A stretch of DNA of 64,000 nucleotides from Paragorgia papillata. Its lineage: Eukaryota > Cnidaria > Anthozoa > Scleralcyonacea > Coralliidae. Shown here piece after piece: positions 52,372-61,300 of the stretch. Each line of letters begins with the position of its first letter. The first letter of the stretch is position 1. The stretch lies in the NCBI GenBank assembly GCA_035771165.1, contig JAWNZC010000337.1:3801001-3865000 (forward strand), in the 5' to 3' direction. The notes under the pieces are model-generated. The model searched no databases. It saw only the letters and a program-made list of their open reading frames with translations, and was not told where the DNA came from. The translations under genes were made by a program, and so were the position numbers.

Positions 52372-55300
52372 CCTGCGGTAGATCAAAGAAAACCGACTTT
52401 GTCGGCTAATAATACTGTTTCCTGCTACTTCCAGTGATTGACGGAGGGGTTTTATGTTTGTATCTGACGATCTGGCCATCATGTTTACGATTTACGAATA
52501 AGATCAACGTCAACTATATTATATATTAGTCTCCAACAACAAAATCGAAGAACATGCGCAAAATGAACTGTAGTCCTCCTTTTAGATTTAGTAGCAAAAT
52601 ATAATACAGGTCATACATTAATTGACGGTACCGAAAAAGATGGTGGCGGTACATTTAACCACAATGCTTTGCGACCTCAAATCAGCTCAAATAACAACTA
52701 AACATTGTTTATCATGCTAAGATGGATTAAGTAAACAAGAACTTCATTCCTACCAAAGTTGATCATTTTAAAACCCAGTCTTCCAATAATTCTGCAAGAA
52801 ACAATATTTACTGCACGCAAAGGATTGTGGTTAAATGTACAAATCGCCATCTTTTTCGGTACGGTCAATTGTCATCCACGATGAAGTAATTTATCAATTG
52901 GCAAGCTCTAACTAAGATCAAAACAATTAAGTTTTACCTTATTTTGGTATCCACAAACACAGCATGTCCGACAACGGTTACACGTCCACCACTGAGTCTC
53001 CACAGGATCTTCTTCAAGGCAAAATTGATGAAATGGTTCTGCACAAACTCGACAATACAGCATCTGTACCAGAAAATAATAAAATAAATTTCTATTTGTA
53101 TTTTTTTTGGATTAAATCGTCTGGCGTTAGCCACTATAAAATATTTAAGACGTTGCCCACAGGAAAACATTAATGGCACTATCAATGGTCACGAGTGTGA
53201 TAAAATATTTGTCATCGCCAGAGAGATGCCTTACCATCTTATCTCATGACTCTTCTGCAATGAAATCATGTTTGGTTATTTAATTTACCGAGAGAAAAAC
53301 CCTTCAAGAGTTAGAAACCAAGCGATAAGAAGATATTACACGGTGGTGCGAGTGGTGAAAACAATATTTTACGAATGAGTGTAGCGAATGGGTAAAACAT
53401 TGTTTTACCACGAGAAGATAAAATTCATATCTTCAAGCCAGCGTGTAATCTTCATTTTATTATATAGATTCAATGCAAAAAGAGGTAAAATTCTTAATGA
53501 CGTCATCAATATCTTCACTAGCGAGGATATGGAAAATACGACACTGCATGTTTTCCAGTAGAACACTCGCAGTTATATAATAAAAATAGATCGCCAATTG
53601 ACGTTATTGGAGGATTGGTCCAAGCCCCAGGGGGATGCCACCCTCTGATCAGAGGTAACCATGGCAACCCCGCAACAGCCCACCTCCAGGCACCAGTCAC
53701 ACTGTCAAAGCAGTGGAAATATATATACTTACCCTTGCATTCTATCAGGAGTGGGTGGGTGGGTCACTAAACAGCGCGCGCAAATTAACCAGTCAAGCTC
53801 AGACCACGCTGACAAGACTTTGATGAGCGCTGAGATAATCCCCACATATTATAAATGAGTGACCACTGACCAAATATCTAACAAATAGACAGCGCGCGCA
53901 AAACCAGTCAAGCTCAGACCACGCTGACAAGACTTTGATGAGCGCAAGTCAAGCTCAGACCACGCTGACAAGACTTTCATGAGCGCAAGTCAAGCTCAGA
54001 CCACGCTGACAAGACTTGATGAGCGCAAGTCAAGCTCAGACCACGCTGACAAGACTTTGATGAGCGCAAGTCAAGCTCAGACCACGCTGACAAGACTTTG
54101 ATGAGCGCTGAGATAAACCCCACATATTATCATGCGTGACCGCTGACTAGCATTGTCTTCTTTTTTACCTTGCCTAAATTACATTTAGCCACATTAAAAG
54201 TGGTAATCACACACTTTTCCATTCCCAAGAGTATGCAATAACCACTTATCACACTGTATGCATACTAATCAGTTGAATAAATGATTTAACGCTCTGTTAG
54301 AACAATGAAAATGTTGCGTCACGAGATCAACACGACTTATCTCATGACACACCCAAATTTCATTGCCCTTAACACACGCGTTAAATCCGGTAACGGTTGA
54401 AGGGAATGACTCAGAGAGACCCGTTCAGTCCTTTCGTGACTTTTCCAAATATGTCGCAAAAATTTGTTTGTTTCAAATTTGTCGTCAAGCTTCTGTTAGC
54501 AATCTTCTCGATATCCTAACTACGCTAACGGTAAAACATATTTGACGACATATTTTGGAAATGCCGCGAAAGGACTGCACAGGTCCCTTTGAGTCCTTTA
54601 ACCTCGATCGTTAAATCCTTTATGCAACTGATTAGTGATACATACATTGCAATAAATAGTTACCACACTCTGTTGAATGGAAGAGTGTAAGCTTCACTCG
54701 CAATGATAAATCTTTATCACACTTGACCATTAATTAACCCTTACTTACACGTTAGTACATCCACAATTTTCCAGTATAAATCTCTAAATTTGTGCGCACC
54801 GTGTATAGACGAAAAGTGCAGTTACAAAGCGCATTACAGCGCACAACTTCCCAAAGATATTACCTTTCCTTTTCCAGCACTGCCACATAAGAAGCAAAGT
54901 TCCATTGGAGGAATAGAATTATCATTCGTAGCACAAATGTGAAATCCTGTTTCCCAGCAGTTATCTTCAGTGTAGGAATCCTGTATTACGACAAAATACA
55001 CAATATTCATGGAAAAATCATTATTAAACAACCTATTTTCCAATATCTACAGTAATACCAAACGTGCATAAAACTCTGACTTACAGTCCAGGAGAACTTA
55101 ATTTCATGTAAATCTTTCGTGTTCTTTACGTGATTTAACAAAGGACCAGGTAGAGGCTTGGGTTGTCGTGTTTCAATATCTTTAGCAGCGCTTCTTGTTT
55201 GTTTCACCTTTGTCTCACGTTTCACTTTCGCCACTTGCTTTACAGCAGGAGAAGAAGGTTTGCTGATAACTGTAAAGGAAATGTATAATTAAAAAATAAA

Positions 55301-58300
55301 CAAATTATAGATATATCAAAACATTACAAGTGTGAATGTTACAAGAGTTCCAGAGTCGGATAAGCTTATTCATTATATAAGTAATGAGATGTCTGTACAA
55401 TTAATGAGAACACGTTTATCTTGTAAATAATACGGTACACTTTTGATAAAGAAAGTGTGTTCAAAGTGGTCCTCTGATGAAAATATTGTCGGTAATGTTT
55501 CTCCATAATCCTAAAGATATTATGGTACTTGGTAATTGTACAAAGTTTCATTTCGAAATTCTCAAAAACAAAGTTGTATTCTACGTGCGAAGTTTGTATT
55601 TTGGAGCCGTGTTTGAATGAGTTGAGAAGAACTTATAACGTCATAGACTCCAATCTCGTTCCCAGAGCCCACGTTCCCCACCCGGGAAACGAGAGACTCT
55701 GGGATAATCCGTTTCAAATCGTTACGTTATTGGCTGAATAGTGAGCACGAGTTGGTCTGAAGTGACCGGAAGTAGAATTAATAAAACCAAAATAACAAAA
55801 ATGTCGGACGACAAGACTCCAGTGAAGAATTGCCGCGATCGATATCTTCGCCGTATGTGTGTAGATGCTGTAATTCGAGCTTCGCCAGCAACCCTATTGA
55901 CTTGTTTGGGGAAAAGTCAAACAAGGTGAACATACTATCCAGATTCTGTTCGGATATTTACGCATGCGTACCTCAACCGGAATAACAAGAATCCTGTGAT
56001 TTGAAACGGATTATCCCAGAGTCTCTCGTTTCCCGGGTGGGGAACGTGGGCCCTGGGAACGAGATTGCATAGACTCAATAAAAACAAAACATCATTGTTG
56101 TTGTCAACAAAAAGGTCATTGTTGTTATTGAGTCTATGACGTCATAAGCTTCCTCGACTCATTCTTCTCAAGCTCGGCCACTTTAATGGCGGCGCTCCAA
56201 AGTACAAAATTTACACGTAAAATATCACCTTTTCTTCAACGAATTTTGAAATGAAACTGCACGATCACCAACTACCATAACATCTTTAGGATTATGCAAA
56301 AACATTGCCAACAATATTTTCATCAGAGAACCACTTTAACGTCAGTAGTAAGTAAGCACAGAATAGAAATACAACCAGAAGTCCAACTCGCGTCGGAACC
56401 TTTGAAGTTTATGTCCTCGCGCATGTCGCCTCGCGCATCTTGATTCCTCGCCATCCTACGCAATCCTGGCAAGTTCCCCCGGCAGTTTGTACCTTCAAAA
56501 GAAGGGTAAAACTGCCGGGGAACTTGCCAGGATTGCGTAGGATGGCGTAGGACATTGTGTAGGATCGCGTAGGATGGCGTAAAATATCGCGCCTGCGCAT
56601 TGAAGAAATGCGGGCAAGTTGTCACTCGAGTTGGACTTCTGGTTGTATTTCTATTCTGTGGTAGCAGGCTACGTCAGTAGAAGATGTTGCATGTTATCTG
56701 TTAAGTTGTTGCTAGTATATAATTGTGGGGTTTTCTGACTGTAACAAGTATACATATAGGATAGAAAAAGGATGCAGTTAGATGATGAAAATTCTAAAGT
56801 ACCTTTCGCTGGTTTGGCATCAGGTGGACGAGGACATACACATTTTCTTTTCCTGTAAAAAGAATAGAAGAATTGCATTTTGATCTCAGTCACATTAAGA
56901 GTACAAATTAAAAAATACAGACCACAAAGACTTCATCTGGATTCTAACAAGCAACATAATTTTTTTATCATTCTTGATTCTGCATCATTTAGCCGCGTTT
57001 GGTCATATTCTATACTCTATAGTTACACAATTAATACATCATATGCTGTATATAGTATACTGTATGTCGCCTATTCTATAAAGCAAAAATATTTTTTATC
57101 ATTGAACCTTCACAGAATCTGTTTTCCTAGTGGAGAATTTTTTCTATTTCACGTATTTTTGGTGAAAAGCGCTCAAAACCCGAGAACTTTTTGGCGTACC
57201 ACTTAAAACCTCCTATAAAACCTCATATCGAGCATTGAAATAAAAGTAGTGTGCTGCATCGGCAGTGTTGAAATACGAATGAAAAAAATAAGGTTTGAGT
57301 ACTGCCGAAAATATTGAACTTCTTCAGAGAGAAAGGGCCCGCTCGAAACGTTCGCAGAAACTACGTTCAATATTTTCGGCAGTACTCAAACCTTACTATA
57401 TTTCGATTTATATGAGCATTATTGTGTAGCTTATAGAATAGAATCAACAAAGTATGAGCATTTGGGGGTTGAGAAACATATCAAAAGATTAAAAAAAATT
57501 ACAATTATGAAGGCACAGCAGGTATGCTACAAAAATGTCGAATCCGCCATATTTATACTAATCAATGCAAAATTTTCTCGTGTTCAATCAACATTTTCTT
57601 TTTGGCGTACCACTTTATTTTAGCATTATTGTGTAGCGCATACAGTCAACATTTTTAAGTACGTGTGGGGGTTGAGAAACATATCAAAATATAAAGAAAA
57701 ATTAATCTATAATTATGAAAGTAGATATGATCAGTTTTGAGCACATGCATGTTATGCGACATAGAAAAACATCTCCTCGTAATGTATACAATACAATACA
57801 ATACAATACAATACAATACAATGCAATTCAATACAATATTTATTGTTGATGAACATGGAGAGTGGTTGCCCATTCTCCTGAGCCAGAGGCTCGTGTTACA
57901 AACAATACAAATTAATACAGAGAAACGAAGTCAACCCTACAAACAGTTGCTTAGTCGTACCATTAATGGTTAATTAACTTACACACAACACTGCTTCATA
58001 ACACCTGCACCTCCAAACTTTGGTTTATCTCTAAAAGGAGAGAAATAGTGCTTCAGCTACAATCCTATTAACCCACTCACCCTCAAATCACCCACCCATC
58101 TAATTACACTGGTAAACTGGTTGATCTTATTTGGTGAAAAATACAGTATAAACAAAGCTTACAGTCAAAATGGAAATACCTTCCTACTTCCGCTTCTGTA
58201 GTTTGTTGTGTATTACTGTATTTCTGTAGTCGCTACTGAAGCATGAGGGAAACTTTTTGTCGAAAAATGCGAATAAAAAGTATAATTTAGCTTTCATGGA

Positions 58301-61300
58301 ATTTAACCATAATGTAACGAATGTTTCTCCCAAATCGATACCAACAAACAACAATAAATCAAGAATAAGCGACTTTTATCGCTAGATTTTTCTCACGTTT
58401 CTGTAGCGGCTACAGAAATACAGTAATACACAAACTACAGAAGCAGAAGTGGGAAGGTATTTCCATTTTGACTGTAAAAATTGACAGACAGACATTGGCC
58501 GTAGCTCACTCCTTCGGCGTTCTTCAGACATAGAAGTCGGAGGCCAGAGTTGAGTTTATGTCGTTGCTCCGGCTACTCTTATTTGCAAACTGCAATTTAG
58601 TTGGTTTTCTTTTGATAACAATATGTTATTGAAACCAATGTTGATAAAATGTTTCACCTCCGCTCGGTTACGAACGAACTGAAAGGCTACATTTCGTTAT
58701 CTAAAATCTGATATGCAGTTCAACGACTTTAAGATTAAAAGGCTTTTCCATGCAATATTAAAATTGTACTAACGCGAATATCAAGAGTCGGAAATTCTCT
58801 GTTTCCATGTACAATTTGTGCGATTTATTGCCATTTTTGACTAGTTGTACCTTCATTTACCAGTATTCTGTTGCGATCATATATACATGTATTGCATGGT
58901 GTTACATCACCTTTTTTTTCATCAGCTACAAATCCTCAGGAGCGGGTGTAATTTAATCTGTCTTCGTGACTTTGTTCTCGCACGTCAAAAACGTGTAATA
59001 TGTTCGAAAACATAAAACTTTATAGTTATATGTCATGTTTCAGCGTTTGCTCGACAGGTTCACAATTTTTGCGGACAGAAGGTTCTGCGGGAACGACGTT
59101 TTACTGGAGCCGAATATCAGATCTGCAAGCGTGCCAGAGCCAGAGCTGGACAGAAAAAACTGAGTTTGCACGCCTTTGGCACAGAGAGCCCACTCACTAA
59201 ATTTTGGAGCGCTTGAAATCACGTCAAGGACTGGGGCGAGTAAGTCAAGCCAGGGGGAGAGAAGACGACGAGCATATAATATAGATAATATAATAATGCC
59301 CTATATTATATGCCCGTCGTCTTCTCTCCCCCCCGGCTTGACTTACTCGCCCCAGTCCTCGACGTGATTTTAAGCGCTCCAAAATTTAGTGAGTGGGCCC
59401 CCTGTGCCATTGGTTGATAGATTCCACGATTCCACAATTGATGGACTTCTATTAAACAAATGAGATAACCAAACGATTTATTTACTCACCTACAATATGA
59501 ACATTTTCCACAATCTTTTTCCACAAAACATCCTTCACAGTCACCACAGCGAACTCTTCTTCTTCCACGAACAACTGGAGTTTCATCAACATATGGCAGA
59601 GTTTTCACCTTCATAAACTTGATTATTTTCTTAATTTTTCCATTTTTCATTCTCTTTCTTGTAATTTTCTTAATAACTTTCGTGACAAGTTCAGTTTGGT
59701 TTCCAGAATCTACGTTTTATTCAAAAGAAATACAAAAACTCATGAGTATTAACCAATGAGTATTAGGCCTGCGCTAAACGTCGCACAATAGACGGATTTA
59801 ATTCAGACGAATTTAATTGTTTGAATTTTATTTGACGAAACTGTGACGTACAACTCGATTAACACTTTGAGGCCTGGACCTCTCCCTGTGCTGAATAAAA
59901 TCGTCTGGCGTTAGCCAGATAAAATACTAAAGACTCGTCTTCAGGCTTCAAAGGGTTAAATCCGACACACGAATTAAATTCGTCTTGGCAATTCGTCTGA
60001 GTCAGACGGAGAATGCGACGATATGCGTGTTCGAGTTACACGATGAATTATCATCGCGTCGAATTAAATGTTTCTCTCTTCTGTCTGTGACAATTTGGCG
60101 CCATGTTTTGAAAAAAATCGTTTTCAGGCTCAACGCGTCCAAGTAAAAAGAATTAAATTCGACGTTTAATTCGACGTCGAATTTACGTTGCATTACCGAT
60201 TAAGTTAATTAAATTAAATTCGTCTGAATTAAATTCGTCTATTGTGCGACGTTTAGCGTAGGCCTTAACAATGCTTCGATATGGAAAAACCTCAGTGAAG
60301 CACAAGTTTTCTTATATTGTTTTGCATTTGCAAATCAAGACTTTCATTTAAGAGATGGTTAATGGTTTGGCGTGCTCCATCGAGTTATGGATGCACGCGG
60401 GAAGTTCGGAGAGCACGAAAAAAGCGTAAGAGTTGGTCGAGGCGTAGCCGAGAACAACTCTAGATTTTTGAGTGCTCTCCAACTTCCCAAGTGCATCCAT
60501 AACTCAATGGAGCACGCCAAACCATGAACCATTTCTTTTATAACAGAGAATCAGACACAAAACAACGGAAAACAATATTTACTACGCTTATTAAAAATGA
60601 GTTTCTCATTACGTTTGAAATTGCCGTGCTCTATCGAGTTATGGAGGATGCACAGTAGCCAATCAGAAACGCCGTTGTATTACATCTATGTTATAATAAC
60701 ACTTTGAAGCCTGAAGACGAGTCTTTAGTATTTTATTCTGGCTAACGCCAGACGATTTTATTCAGCACAGAGAGAGGTCCACACCTTAAAGTGTTAATAG
60801 TGGTCTATCATCAATAGACACTGTGAGTAGCTCCGCCAATCATAATGCACGATTTGCAATAGACCACTTTGGTTAAGCATATAGGTCACAGGTGAATAGT
60901 TTTTTACATAATCTGAAAATTAAAATCAACTGAAATAAAGTTGATACAGTAAAGTCGATGGTAGTGATGATAACGATAAATATGATGATGATCTGATGAT
61001 GGTGAAGATAAGGATGAAAATTTATCATCATTATCATATTCTTATTAGTTCAATGATGATGATGGTGAAGATAAGGATGAATTATCATCATTATCATCTT
61101 ATTAATGATGATGTGATGATGATGATTATAACAATGATGATATGGTGGTAGTGGTGGTGGTCATGATACAGCAGAAAAGCATAAAGTAACTATAGGATAT
61201 CAACTAACCTGAACGTAGATCTGTTTCCTTATTAGCATGTTGTTTGGTTCTCTCTTCTTCGTTATCTTCAGCATTACTTCCCAATGACTGGTCTTCTTCA

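Noticed and set aside
53905..54110. CRISPR-like repeat array
   Set aside because: The repeats run head to tail without unique spacers, and this is eukaryotic intron DNA; it is a minisatellite.
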